Positions 17,569 to 26,009 of a stretch of DNA of 64,000 nt are shown in pieces (within the stretch, counting starts at the first letter, position 1; every line of letters starts with the position of its first letter). Position numbers and translations under genes: made by a program. The stretch covers positions 31,716-95,715 of the forward strand of contig NZ_FNIX01000024.1 of NCBI RefSeq assembly GCF_900104175.1. The letters run 5' to 3'. A model generated the notes under the pieces. That model was not told where the DNA came from. It was given only the letters and a program-made list of their open reading frames with translations, and did no database searches. Source of the DNA: Lentzea jiangxiensis. GTDB taxonomy: Bacteria > Actinomycetota > Actinomycetes > Mycobacteriales > Pseudonocardiaceae.

Positions 17569-20049
17569 ATGGCACGCCGCAAGGGACCCACGACCAAGGT
17601 CGACCCCGCCGCGTTCGACCGGGCCGGTGCGAAGGTTCTCGACAACTCGCTGAAGACCGAGATCGAGGACTCGTACCTCGAGTACGCGTACTCGGTCATC
17701 CACTCGCGGGCTCTGCCGGACGCGCGGGACGGGCTGAAGCCGGTGCACCGCCGCATCCTGTTCTCGATGCACGAGGCGGGATACCGCCCGACGCACGCGT
17801 ACGTGAAGTCGTCCCGCGTCGTAGGCGACACAATGGGCAAGTTCCATCCTCACGGTGACACGGCGATCTACGACGCGTTGGTCCGCCTCGCCCAGGACTT
17901 CAGCCTCAACGAGCCGTTGATCGACGGACACGGCAATTTCGGTAGTCCAGACGACGGACCGGCTGCGAGCCGTTATACGGAGTGCCGCATGTCCCCGGTC
18001 GCCATGCAGCTGGTCGGCGAGCTGAACGAGGAGACGGTCGACTTCCGGCCCAATTACGACGGCTCGCTCGAAGAGCCGAGCGTTCTGCCGGCGGCGTTCC
18101 CGAACCTGCTGGTCAACGGCACGTCCGGCATCGCGGTCGGCATGGCCACGAACATGATCCCGCACAACCTGCGCGAGGTGGTCGGGGCGGCGCGGTGGCT
18201 GATCACGCACCCGAACGCCGACCTCGACAAGCTCATGGAGTTCGTGCCGGGGCCGGACCTGCCGACCGGCGGCATCCTGCTGGGCCTCGACGAGGTGCGG
18301 AAGGCGTACGAGACCGGTCGTGGTGTCGTTCGCATGCGCGCCAAGGTGGAGATCGGTCCGCTGGAGGGCTCGCGGGGCAGGCAGGCGATCACGGTCACCG
18401 AGCTGCCGTACGGCGTCGGGTCGGAGCGGATCGTCGAGAAGATCACCGACGAGGTGAACAAGTCCAAGCGGCTCACGGGCATCGCGGACGTCAAGGACCT
18501 GACCGACCGCGAGAACGGCATCCGGCTCGTCATCGAGTGCAAGGTGGGCGTGAACCCGCAGGCGCTGCTCGCGGACCTGTACCGGCTGACGCCGATGGAG
18601 CAGTCGTTCGGCATCAACAACCTGGTGCTGGTCGACGGACAGCCGCAGACGCTCGGCCTCAAGCAGCTGCTGGAGGTCTTCCTGGGGCACCGCTACGAGG
18701 TCGTCACGCGGCGCACGAAGTTCCGGCGCCGCAAGCGCGAGGAGCGGTTGCACCTGGTCGAGGGTCTGCTGAAGGCCCTGCTCGACATCGACAAGGTCAT
18801 CAAGCTGATCCGGGGCAGCGAAAACGCCGCTGCCGCCAAGGACGGCCTGATGAAGCAGTTCAAGCTGTCGGAGATCCAGGCCTCCTACATCCTCGACACG
18901 CCGCTGCGCCGCCTCACCAGGTACGACAAGATCGAGCTCGAGAACGAGCAGGACAAGCTCACCCGGGAGATCGCCGAGCTGTCGGCGATCCTCGACGACG
19001 AGGGCGTGCTGAAGAAGCTCGTGTCGTCGGAGCTGGCGGCCGTGGCCAAGGAGCTGGGCGGCGAGCGGCGGACGAGCCTCATCGACGGTGACCTCAAGGA
19101 GGTGCTGGCGGCGTCGAAGCCCGCCGGGCCGCTGGAGGTCGCGGACGACCCGTGCCAGGTCATCCTCAGTGCCACCGGGCTGGTCGCGCGGACCGCGGCG
19201 GAGTCGGAGGAGGCGTCGGAGGGCAAGCGGCGGGCGGGCCGGGTGAAGCACGACGCGGTGCTCGCGGTCGTGCACTCGACGGCTCGCGGGCAGGTCGTGC
19301 TGATCACGAACAAGGGTCGCGCGTTCAAGACCGACGTGCTGCCGTTGCCGGTGCTGCCCGAGCAGAGCGGGACGGTGAGCCTTCGCGGCGGTATGGCGGC
19401 GAGCGAGCTCGTGCCGCTGGAGAAGGGGGAGAAGGTCGTCGGCATCGCGCCGCTCGACCCGAAGGACTCGCCCGGTCTCGCGCTCGGCACCCGGCAGGGC
19501 ACCGTGAAGGTGTGCGTGCCGGAGTGGCCGGTGCGGTCGGACGAGTTCGAGGTCATCACGCTCAAGGACGGCGACGAGGTCGTCGGCTGCACGTGGCTCG
19601 CGGACGGCAGCGAGACGCTTGCGTTCGTCAGTTCTGATTCGTCGTTGCTGCGTTATGACGCGAAGCTGGTGCGGCCGCAGGGGCTCAAGGGTGGCGGTAT
19701 GGCCGGCATCAACCTCAGCGGGGACGCGCACGTGGTGTTCTTCGGAGCGATTCGCACGGACGACGGGGAGCACGGCGAGCCGATGGTCGTCACGTCGTCG
19801 GGACTGAGCGTCAAGGTCACGCCGTTCAGCGAGTACCCGGCCAAGGGGCGCGCGACGGGGGGTGTGCGGTCGCAGCGGTTCCTCAAGGGCGAGACGCACC
19901 TGGTGCTGGCGTGGATCGGCAGCAGGCCGGCGGGTGCGGACGAGAAGGGGGCGCCTGTCGAGCTGCCGGACGTCGACCCGCGGCGTGACGGCTCGGGTCA
20001 CGCGCATCCCGGCCCGGCCGTGGTGGGGCACCGGGTCGAGAGGGACTAG
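17569..20049 (+). CDS. parC: DNA topoisomerase IV subunit A
   Basis: 826 residues. The N-terminal DNA-binding part has SYLEYAYSVIHSRALPDARDGLKPVHRRIL, the winged helix HPHGDTAIYDAL, and the active-site Tyr136 in AASRYTECRMSP. A long tower and coiled-coil follow (LRRLTRYDKIELENEQDKLTREIAEL), then the C-terminal beta-pinwheel, which has no perfect gyrase GyrA box (QRRGGKG) that I can see. This agrees with topoisomerase IV. Cotranscribed with parE and closed by a strong hairpin. Forms the ParC2ParE2 enzyme on DNA. Confidence 0.9.
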   Translation: MARRKGPTTKVDPAAFDRAGAKVLDNSLKTEIEDSYLEYAYSVIHSRALPDARDGLKPVHRRILFSMHEAGYRPTHAYVKSSRVVGDTMGKFHPHGDTAIYDALVRLAQDFSLNEPLIDGHGNFGSPDDGPAASRYTECRMSPVAMQLVGELNEETVDFRPNYDGSLEEPSVLPAAFPNLLVNGTSGIAVGMATNMIPHNLREVVGAARWLITHPNADLDKLMEFVPGPDLPTGGILLGLDEVRKAYETGRGVVRMRAKVEIGPLEGSRGRQAITVTELPYGVGSERIVEKITDEVNKSKRLTGIADVKDLTDRENGIRLVIECKVGVNPQALLADLYRLTPMEQSFGINNLVLVDGQPQTLGLKQLLEVFLGHRYEVVTRRTKFRRRKREERLHLVEGLLKALLDIDKVIKLIRGSENAAAAKDGLMKQFKLSEIQASYILDTPLRRLTRYDKIELENEQDKLTREIAELSAILDDEGVLKKLVSSELAAVAKELGGERRTSLIDGDLKEVLAASKPAGPLEVADDPCQVILSATGLVARTAAESEEASEGKRRAGRVKHDAVLAVVHSTARGQVVLITNKGRAFKTDVLPLPVLPEQSGTVSLRGGMAASELVPLEKGEKVVGIAPLDPKDSPGLALGTRQGTVKVCVPEWPVRSDEFEVITLKDGDEVVGCTWLADGSETLAFVSSDSSLLRYDAKLVRPQGLKGGGMAGINLSGDAHVVFFGAIRTDDGEHGEPMVVTSSGLSVKVTPFSEYPAKGRATGGVRSQRFLKGETHLVLAWIGSRPAGADEKGAPVELPDVDPRRDGSGHAHPGPAVVGHRVERD

Positions 20050-20055
20050 CCGGAT

Positions 20056-20084
20056 CCGGCGAGGCGGTGTGACCGCCTCGCCGG
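20056..20084. terminator. Bidirectional terminator after parC
   Basis: Perfect 13-bp stem CCGGCGAGGCGGT / ACCGCCTCGCCGG with a 3-nt loop, 7 nt after the parC stop and 9 nt before the 3' end of the convergent DSD1-like gene. Confidence 0.8.
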
Positions 20085-20092
20085 TCGGGTGG

Positions 20093-21202
20093 TCACCAGC
20101 CGCGGAGTCGTGACCAGGTCGCTTCGACGGTGGCGCCGCGGACGACGTGGTAGCGGTCGTGCTGCGCGGCGGTGGCGCAGGCGTGGTTGGGCAGGATCCG
20201 CAGGCGGGTGCCGATCGGCAGGTCGGGTACCGGCTGGCTGTCGCGCGTGCTGAGGATGCCGTGTTCCTGGCTCGCGCCGGTCATGAGCAGGCCGGGGACG
20301 AGGGTGCCGTGCGCGTCGGTGACGAGGCCGTAGCCCTGGTCGACGGCTTGGACCTGGGTGCCGCGGTCTCGTGAGGTGGCCATCCAGCCGCCATCGGTGA
20401 GGATCCAGTTCTTGTCGTGCCGATGGCCGATGACGGTGACGACGACGGAGAGGGCGAGGTCGTCGGTGGTGCAGACGCCGATGCCGGCCATGACGAGGTC
20501 GAAGAAGACGTAGTTGCCCGCGCGGACCTCGGTGACGCCGGTCAGGTCCGTTGCCGCGTGGGCGGTGGGGGTGGATCCGACGCTGACGATCGGGCACGGC
20601 AGGCCCGCGCCGCGCAGGGTGCCGGCGGCGGTGACGGCGACGTCGCGCTCGTGCTGCGCTGCGTGGTGCAGAGCTTGTGGTGTGCGAGCGAAGTAGGACT
20701 CGCCCGCGTGGGTGAGCACGCCGGCGAGGTTGTCGCCGAGGACGCGGCCGATCTCCACGAGTGCCGGATCGGTGGGTGCGACGCCGCCGCGGTGGCCGTC
20801 GCAGTCGATCTCGACCAGCGCCGGGACGCGGAGGTCCCCGTCGCGTGCGAACCGGGTCAGCGCCTCGGCCTGGGCGAGGGAGTCGAGCAGGACGGTGAGG
20901 GTCACGCCGAGGCGGAGCAGAGTGGCGACGCGGGGCAGTTTGTGCGGGTCGATGCCGACGGCGTAGAGGATGTCGCGGTAGCCCGCGTCGGCGAAGTGCT
21001 CGGCTTCGGCGAGAGTGGAGACCGTGATCGGTCCGCCCGCGTGGACCCGGTCGGCGACCTCGACGGACTTGGCGGTCTTGACGTGCAGGCGCAGCGGCAC
21101 GCCCAGCGCGTGGAGGTGGTCGCGCAGCCTCAGGGCGTTGCGGTCCAGGCGGTCGGCGTCGACCAGGGCGAACGGCGTGCCCGGAGTGTCCACGGTGGTC
21201 AT
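20093..21202 (-). CDS. DSD1-type PLP enzyme (D-threonine aldolase/D-serine dehydratase family)
   Basis: 369 residues with the fold of alanine-racemase-like PLP enzymes. LHVKTAKSVEVA holds the Schiff-base Lys42, LVEIDCDGHRGGV follows the barrel, and the C-terminal LPNHACATAAQHD supplies the His/Cys metal ligands of the DSD1 family. Such enzymes use PLP plus a divalent metal to deaminate D-serine or cleave D-threonine-type beta-hydroxy amino acids. It is last in a three-gene operon under a DauR-like regulator, with its ATG overlapping the upstream stop (ATGA). Exact D-amino-acid substrate not known. Confidence 0.82.
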   Translation of the reverse strand: MTTVDTPGTPFALVDADRLDRNALRLRDHLHALGVPLRLHVKTAKSVEVADRVHAGGPITVSTLAEAEHFADAGYRDILYAVGIDPHKLPRVATLLRLGVTLTVLLDSLAQAEALTRFARDGDLRVPALVEIDCDGHRGGVAPTDPALVEIGRVLGDNLAGVLTHAGESYFARTPQALHHAAQHERDVAVTAAGTLRGAGLPCPIVSVGSTPTAHAATDLTGVTEVRAGNYVFFDLVMAGIGVCTTDDLALSVVVTVIGHRHDKNWILTDGGWMATSRDRGTQVQAVDQGYGLVTDAHGTLVPGLLMTGASQEHGILSTRDSQPVPDLPIGTRLRILPNHACATAAQHDRYHVVRGATVEATWSRLRGW

Positions 21203-22131
21203 TCGGTGTCTCCTGCGAGGGCGGCGCGGTGCAGCAGCGCGGCGGCGAGGGTGAGGTCCTGGAGGGCGAAGCCGGAACTGTCGAACACCGTTGTGTCCTC
21301 GGGCGAGGTCCGACCTTCGGAGGCGCCGGTCAGCACTGCGCCGAGTGCCACCGGCACGGCCCCGGGAGCGTGCTGGAACTCGCCGATCGCACGGGACTGG
21401 TCCGGCAGGTCGCAGAAGAGCTTGGCGGAGCCGTGGATCTCGGTGGGGAGCTCCTGCTTGCCCGGTCCGTCGGCGCCCATGGCGGAGATGTGCGTGCCCG
21501 GCCTGACCCAGGCGGCGTCGAACAGGGGCTCGCGGGCGGTTGTGGCGGTGACGAGCACGTCCGCGGCGGTCACGCCGGTCCGGGCGTCGGCGGGGTCCGC
21601 GGGCAGGCCGGTCACGGCGGTCACCTGCGCGGCGAACGCCCGCGCCGCGTCGGCACGCCGGCCGACGACGAGGACGCGGTCGATCGGCCGCACCCGGCTG
21701 ACCGCGCGGACCTCGTGCAATGCCTGGTGTCCTGTGCCGATCACGGTCAGCGTGCGCGCGTCGGGGCGGGCGAGCGTGGCGACGGCGAGCGCGTCGGCGG
21801 CGGCCGTGCGGTAGGCGTTGGCGGCCGCCGCCTCGACCACGGCGCGCAGCCTGCCGGTGGCGGGGTCGAGCAGGACGATCGTGGAGCTGTGGCGGGGGAG
21901 AGCGGTGTTGTCCGGCCAGAAGCTGCCGATCTTCACGCCGACGAGGTCGCCCGCGGACCCGGACTTGAGCGTGAACCTGGTGTGCGGCAGGGAGGAATGT
22001 CCGATCACGACCGGGAACGTCGAGCCGTCCGCGGTGGCCAGGAACGCCTCCCGGGCGGCGGCGAGTGCGAGGTCGTCGTCGACGAGCGCGGCCGACTCGG
22101 ACTCGCTGAGGAAGACGGGGCTGTCGGTCAC
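21199..22131 (-). CDS. Ornithine cyclodeaminase/mu-crystallin family enzyme
   Basis: 310 residues from GTG 22131, whose codon overlaps the regulator stop as GTGA. It has the family N-terminal half (FTLKSGSAGDLVGVKIGSFWPDN) and a Rossmann NAD(P) site at TLTVIGTGHQALHEVRAV, plus DVLVTATTAREPLF and GTHISAMGADGPGKQEL. Relatives include ornithine cyclodeaminase, ketimine reductase and alanine dehydrogenase. Between a DauR-like regulator and a DSD1-type enzyme, it probably reduces or deaminates an imino/keto acid made from a D-amino acid; this is inferred from context only. Confidence 0.82.
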   Translation of the reverse strand: MTDSPVFLSESESAALVDDDLALAAAREAFLATADGSTFPVVIGHSSLPHTRFTLKSGSAGDLVGVKIGSFWPDNTALPRHSSTIVLLDPATGRLRAVVEAAAANAYRTAAADALAVATLARPDARTLTVIGTGHQALHEVRAVSRVRPIDRVLVVGRRADAARAFAAQVTAVTGLPADPADARTGVTAADVLVTATTAREPLFDAAWVRPGTHISAMGADGPGKQELPTEIHGSAKLFCDLPDQSRAIGEFQHAPGAVPVALGAVLTGASEGRTSPEDTTVFDSSGFALQDLTLAAALLHRAALAGDTE

Positions 22132-22793
22132 GGCGTGTCCTTCTTCAGTTCGGCGAGGTCGTTGTAGAGGCCGGTGCGGGAGATGCCGAGACGTGCGGCG
22201 ATGCGGCCTGGTGCACCGCGCAGCGCGAACACGCCGGCGTCGTTCAGCGAGCGGACGAGCGCCAGTCGTTCTTCCCGTCCCAACGCCGCCACGGGCACCG
22301 CGTGCGCGCGCTCGGCGCGTTCGACGAGCGACTCCACGACCTGGTCCAGGTCGCCGGAGAAGTTCGTCGACGTGGCGGGGACCTGCTCCGGCAGCGCGGA
22401 CAGGCCGAGCAGGTCGGAGAGCACGCCGGTGGCGCGGTTGATGGCCGAGACGTCGATGTTCACGCACAGCGCGCCGATCAGCGTCCCGTCCACGTCGCGC
22501 AACGGCAGCGTTGTGCACTTGAGCACCCGGCCGTCCTGCGCGCGGGTGAGGTAGCCGACCTCGTTGCGGGCGTCGTCCCCGGCGGCGAGGACGCGCAGGC
22601 CGATCTCGCTCATCGCGTCGCCGGCCACCCGGCCGGTCACGGAGCCCGCGACCGCGACGACCGACCGCTCCCGGTCGCGGTAGTCGTGCAGCACCACCTC
22701 GCAGCTGCGTCCGAAGGTGGCCGCGATGCCCTCGACCACGGGGGTCAGCGCGGCGAACACCGCGTCCGCGGTGCTGGAAGGGACGTCTGGCAC
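22128..22793 (-). CDS. DauR/YheO-like PAS-HTH transcriptional regulator
   Basis: A YheO-like PAS domain (VLHDYRDRERSVVAVAGSVTGRVAGD, then LPLRDVDGTLIGALCVNIDVSA) is followed by a C-terminal HTH_22 helix-turn-helix (GAPGRIAARLGISRTGLYNDLAELKK). This is the architecture of DauR, the D-arginine utilisation repressor of Pseudomonas. GTG 22793 has GGGAGGAG upstream at good spacing. An in-frame ATG at 22826 overlaps a TAAAAT -10-like hexamer at 22825-22830 and is unlikely to be the start. It leads the operon with an OCD-like and a DSD1-like gene and most likely controls it in response to a D-amino acid. Confidence 0.78.
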   Translation of the reverse strand: MPDVPSSTADAVFAALTPVVEGIAATFGRSCEVVLHDYRDRERSVVAVAGSVTGRVAGDAMSEIGLRVLAAGDDARNEVGYLTRAQDGRVLKCTTLPLRDVDGTLIGALCVNIDVSAINRATGVLSDLLGLSALPEQVPATSTNFSGDLDQVVESLVERAERAHAVPVAALGREERLALVRSLNDAGVFALRGAPGRIAARLGISRTGLYNDLAELKKDTP

Positions 22794-22955
22794 GTCCGGC
22801 TCCTCCCGTTGTGAACAAACTGTCATTTTATGGACAAAGTGTCACACGTGGATGAGCTGCCGTGTCTGTGGTGCTCGCCACGGCGGAGAGGAACGAGACT
22901 CGTCGCGAAGGCCGACAAGGCGAGACTGACCGTTCTGTCCAGTACCATCGGCGCA

Positions 22956-23525
22956 ATGGTGCACAACGGTCAGGTCTCCGAAGCGCGCTCGCGCCTGCTC
23001 GCCACGGCGTCCCGGATCTTCTACTCGGAGGGCCTGCACTCCGTCGGGATCGACCGGATCGTCGCGGAGTCGAAGGTGACCCGGGCGACGCTGTACCGGC
23101 ACTTCGCGAGCAAGGACGACCTCGTCGTCGCCTATCTCCGGACCGTCGCGCGGATGGAGCGCGACCAGGTCGAGGAGGCGGCCGCCAGCGGCGGCACCGC
23201 GGACGAGGCGCTGCGGGCCGTGGCGCGGACCATCGCCGCGGGGATCGAGTCGGCCGGGTTCCGCGGGTGCGCCTTCCTCAACGCCGCGGCGGAGTTCCCG
23301 GACCCCGCACACCCCGTGCTCCGGACCGTCCTCGAGCACCGCGAGTGGTTCCTGCGCACCATCACCGGCCTGTTCGAGCAGAGCGACGCGAAGTCGGCCG
23401 CGGCCGCGGGCCGGCACTTCGTCATGCTCCGCGACGGCGCCATGGCGGCGGGGTGCCTGACCGACGCCGCGGAGGTCGGCGCGACCTTCCTCGCCGGTGT
23501 CGACGGGTTGCTGCGCTTCAAGTAG
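22956..23525 (+). CDS. TetR/AcrR family regulator
   Basis: 189 residues from ATG 22956. The helix-turn-helix reads TASRIFYSEGLHSVGIDRIVAESKVTRATLYRHFASKDDLVVAYL. The C-terminal part (GFRGCAFLNAAAEFPDPAHPV) resembles a subgroup with a Cys-containing ligand pocket, also seen in the TetR at 37428. In-frame sequence upstream to 22830 has no matching features. It is divergent from the DauR-like operon, but no partner gene is obvious. Ligand and target unknown. Confidence 0.78.
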   Translation: MVHNGQVSEARSRLLATASRIFYSEGLHSVGIDRIVAESKVTRATLYRHFASKDDLVVAYLRTVARMERDQVEEAAASGGTADEALRAVARTIAAGIESAGFRGCAFLNAAAEFPDPAHPVLRTVLEHREWFLRTITGLFEQSDAKSAAAAGRHFVMLRDGAMAAGCLTDAAEVGATFLAGVDGLLRFK

Positions 23526-23531
23526 GACCGT

Positions 23532-23556
23532 GCCGGGCTCGCGGTGCGAGCCCGGC
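23532..23556. terminator. Bidirectional terminator between tetR and trpA
   Basis: 11-bp perfect stem GCCGGGCTCGC / GCGAGCCCGGC with a GGT loop, starting 6 nt after the TetR stop and ending 9 nt before the 3' end of the convergent trpA. Confidence 0.75.
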
Positions 23557-23564
23557 GCCGTGCC

Positions 23565-24368
23565 TCAGCCCGCGCGCACCCCGGCCGCCAGCTCCGCGGT
23601 GAGCTCCGCGAGTGCGGCCTCGCCCCCACCCGCGTCCAGGAGCGTTGCCACCAAAGCGGATCCGACGATCACGCCGTCGGCGAACCCGGCGACGTGGGCG
23701 GCCTGCGCGGCGTCCGAGACCCCCATGCCGACGCACACCGGCAGGTCGGTGATCGCGCGCAGCCTGCGGACCAGGACCGCCGCGGCCTCGTCCACCGCGG
23801 CGCGCGCTCCGGTGACGCCCATCAGCGCGGACGCGTAGACGAACCCGGTTCCGGTCGCGACGGTCTCGGCCAGCTGGGCGTCGGTGCTGCTCGGCGCGAC
23901 CACGAACACCGTGGCGAGGCCGTGCTCCGCGGCGTGGTGCCGCCACTGCGCCGACTCGGCCACCGGCAGGTCCGGCAGCACGCAGCCCGCGCCGCCCGCC
24001 TCGGCCAGTTCGCGTGCGAACCGCTCGACGCCGTAGCGCGACACCGGGTTCCAGTACGACATCACCAGAACCGGTTTGCCCGTGGCGGCGTGGGCCTCCC
24101 GCACCGTGCGCAGGACGTCCGCGATCCGCACCCCGCCGCGCAACGCGATGTCGTCCGCCGTCTGGATGACCGGCCCGTCCAGCACCGGATCGCTGTGCGG
24201 CAGGCCGACCTCGACGACGTCCGCGCCGGCGTCGAGCGTCGCCAGGACCGAGGTGATCCCGTCGTCGACCGTCGGGAAGCCGGCCGGCAGGTAGGAGATG
24301 AGCGCGGCGCGGCCTTCCCGCTCCGCCCTCGCGAGCGTGTCCGTGAGGAGCTGGAGGTTTCCGCTCAT
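23565..24368 (-). CDS. trpA: Tryptophan synthase alpha subunit
   Basis: 267 residues, normal length. ALISYLPAGFPTVDD starts the barrel, and VVEVGLPHSDPVLDGPVIQ carries the catalytic Glu53 and Asp60. The phosphate-binding loops are GTGFVYASALMGVTGAR and GVIVGSALV. It cleaves indole-3-glycerol phosphate to indole and glyceraldehyde-3-phosphate and passes indole to TrpB. Its ATG overlaps the trpB stop (ATGA). Other trp genes (trpE, D, C, F) are not in the window, so this is a detached trpBA pair. Confidence 0.93.
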   Translation of the reverse strand: MSGNLQLLTDTLARAEREGRAALISYLPAGFPTVDDGITSVLATLDAGADVVEVGLPHSDPVLDGPVIQTADDIALRGGVRIADVLRTVREAHAATGKPVLVMSYWNPVSRYGVERFARELAEAGGAGCVLPDLPVAESAQWRHHAAEHGLATVFVVAPSSTDAQLAETVATGTGFVYASALMGVTGARAAVDEAAAVLVRRLRAITDLPVCVGMGVSDAAQAAHVAGFADGVIVGSALVATLLDAGGGEAALAELTAELAAGVRAG

Positions 24369-25591
24369 CGCGCACCCGCCAGTCCGAAGTGGGCGGAGGC
24401 CGTGTCGAGGTCCTTGTCGCCGCGGCCGGACAGGTTCACGAGAACCAGGCCGTCCGGGCCGAGCTCGGCGCCGACCTGGAGAGCACCGGCCAGTGCGTGC
24501 GCGCTCTCGATCGCCGGGACGATGCCCTCGGTCGTGGCGAGCAGCCGGAACGCGTGCATCGCCTCGTCGTCGGTCACCGGGCGGTACTCGGCCCGGCCGC
24601 AGGAGTGCAGGTGCGCGTGCTCCGGACCGACGCCGGGGTAGTCGAGCCCGGCCGAGATCGACCAGGCCTCGGCGATCTGGCCCTCGTCGTCCTGCAGCAC
24701 GTAGGAACGGGAGCCGTGCAGCACCCCCGGTTCGCCGGCCGTCAGGGACGCCGCGTGTTCACCGCTCTGCACGCCGTGCCCGGCGGCCTCGCACCCGACC
24801 AGGCGGACGGGGTCGTCGAGGAACGCGTGGAACAGGCCGATCGCGTTAGAACCGCCGCCCACGCAGGCGATCGCGGCGTCGGGCAGCCGTCCGGTCCGTT
24901 CGAGGAGCTGGCGGCGGGCCTCGACGCCGATCACGCGCTGGAAGTCGCGGATCATGGCGGGGAACGGGTGCGGCCCCGCGACCGTGCCGAAGAGGTAGTG
25001 GGTGTCGTGCGTGCGGGCGACCCAGTCCCGGAACGTCTCGTTGATCGCGTCCTTGAGCGTGCGCGACCCCGACGTCACCGGGACGACCTCGGCGCCCAGC
25101 AGCTCCATCCGCGCCACGTTGACCGCCTGGCGCCGCATGTCGGTCTCTCCCATGTAGACGGTGCAGGAGAGGCCGGTCAGCGCGCACGCGGTCGCGGTCG
25201 CCACGCCGTGCGACCCGGCACCGGTCTCGGCGATGACGCGGGTCTTGCCCATCCGCCGGGCCAGGAGTGCTTGGCCGAGCGCGTTGTTCACCTTGTGCGA
25301 GCCGGTGTGGTTGAGGTCCTCGCGTTTGAGGAAGACCCGTGCGCCGCCCGCGTGCCCGGCGAAGCGCGGCACCTCGGTGAGCGCGCTCGGCCTGCCGACG
25401 TAGTGGGCGAGGAGCTCCTCGAACGCCGCGATGAACGCGGGGTCGGCCTTCGCCCGTTCGTACTCCTCGGCGACCTGGTCGACGGCCGCGACGAGGGCCT
25501 GGGGGACGAACCGGCCGCCGAACGCGCCGAAGTACCCGTCGGCGCCGGGAAGGCTTCCGGGCGCGGCGGGGAAGAAGAAGTCGTGCTCCAT
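24365..25591 (-). CDS. trpB: Tryptophan synthase beta subunit
   Basis: 408 residues. GYFGAFGGRFVPQAL opens the protein. The PLP Lys100 sits in HTGSHKVNNALGQALLA, followed by ETGAGSHGVATATACAL, the phosphate-binding CVGGGSNAIG and the C-terminal NLSGRGDKDLDT. It is a TrpB1-type subunit that condenses indole with serine to give tryptophan. AGGAGC lies 10 nt before ATG 25591. An 8-bp GC-rich hairpin and a 13-codon leader-like frame lie upstream, a possible attenuator. Confidence 0.93.
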   Translation of the reverse strand: MEHDFFFPAAPGSLPGADGYFGAFGGRFVPQALVAAVDQVAEEYERAKADPAFIAAFEELLAHYVGRPSALTEVPRFAGHAGGARVFLKREDLNHTGSHKVNNALGQALLARRMGKTRVIAETGAGSHGVATATACALTGLSCTVYMGETDMRRQAVNVARMELLGAEVVPVTSGSRTLKDAINETFRDWVARTHDTHYLFGTVAGPHPFPAMIRDFQRVIGVEARRQLLERTGRLPDAAIACVGGGSNAIGLFHAFLDDPVRLVGCEAAGHGVQSGEHAASLTAGEPGVLHGSRSYVLQDDEGQIAEAWSISAGLDYPGVGPEHAHLHSCGRAEYRPVTDDEAMHAFRLLATTEGIVPAIESAHALAGALQVGAELGPDGLVLVNLSGRGDKDLDTASAHFGLAGAR

Positions 25592-25607
25592 GACGATGTG
25601 CTCCTGA

Positions 25608-25693
25608 CCCGGGACGACCGGTCCCGGGTGGTGTCGTGAGTGGTCTGGGAGTCAGCGATCCCGCGCGATGCGCGGCGCACGACGCCATCGCAT
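25608..25693 (-). promoter_or_regulatory. Possible leader/attenuator region of trpBA
   Basis: On the minus strand ATG 25693 opens a 13-codon frame MRWRRAPRIARDR ending at 25652, with one Trp codon at position 3. It is followed by a GC-rich hairpin CCCGGGAC / GTCCCGGG (25608-25628, 5-nt loop) ending just before the trpB ribosome site. Only one Trp codon, a weak ribosome site and no clear antiterminator make this tentative. Confidence 0.25.
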
Positions 25694-25883
25694 CCCGTTG
25701 ACCTGGCCCGCCTCGGAGCCGATCACGTACCGCACCCTGCGTCCCAGCACGCGCCGGGCGGGCGCGCGGCAGCCACGCGGCCGGCGGCCACGGGCGAGAC
25801 GGACGGTGAGGGGCACGGTTCCAGGTCTACCCGCAGCCACGGGGTTTCGGCAAGCGGATTGGCCGCGGCTCACGCGAAGTAGG

Positions 25884-25953
25884 TAGAACGTTCGGTCTTG
25901 ACATCGACGCGGTACTCCCTTCAGGATGAGAAGAGATAGAACGTTCGGTCTTG
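25884..25953 (+). promoter_or_regulatory. Promoter with two identical TetR-type operators
   Basis: TAGAACGTTCGGTCTTG occurs at 25884-25900 and again, identically, at 25937-25953, 53 bp apart. A sigma-70-like promoter TTGACA (25898-25903), 18-bp spacer, CAGGAT (25922-25927) lies between them, driving the gene at 26010. The core AGAACGTTCGGTC also occurs in front of the PaaR-like TetR gene (35843-35855). The rest of the 418-nt gap between trpB and 26010 shows nothing else I can name. Confidence 0.6.
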
Positions 25954-26009
25954 TACCGTCGGCAACGACGGAACGGGTCCCGCCGTCCACGCCGAATCGA
26001 AGGAATCCT

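Noticed and set aside
17542..20031. 829-codon minus-strand frame opposite parC
   Set aside because: Shadow of parC: Arg/Asp/Leu-rich with no domains. The plus-strand frame has the active-site Tyr and all ParC motifs.
15483..20049. Gyrase (gyrB-gyrA) reading of the type IIA topoisomerase pair
   Set aside because: TOPRIM motif EGDSALG, no GyrA box seen, and no dnaN/recF neighbours as at actinobacterial gyrase loci. Topoisomerase IV fits better.
22830..22955. Longer N-terminus for the TetR gene at 22956
   Set aside because: The extra 42 codons lack TetR features and run into the promoter region of the divergent operon; ATG 22956 sits at the usual distance from the HTH.
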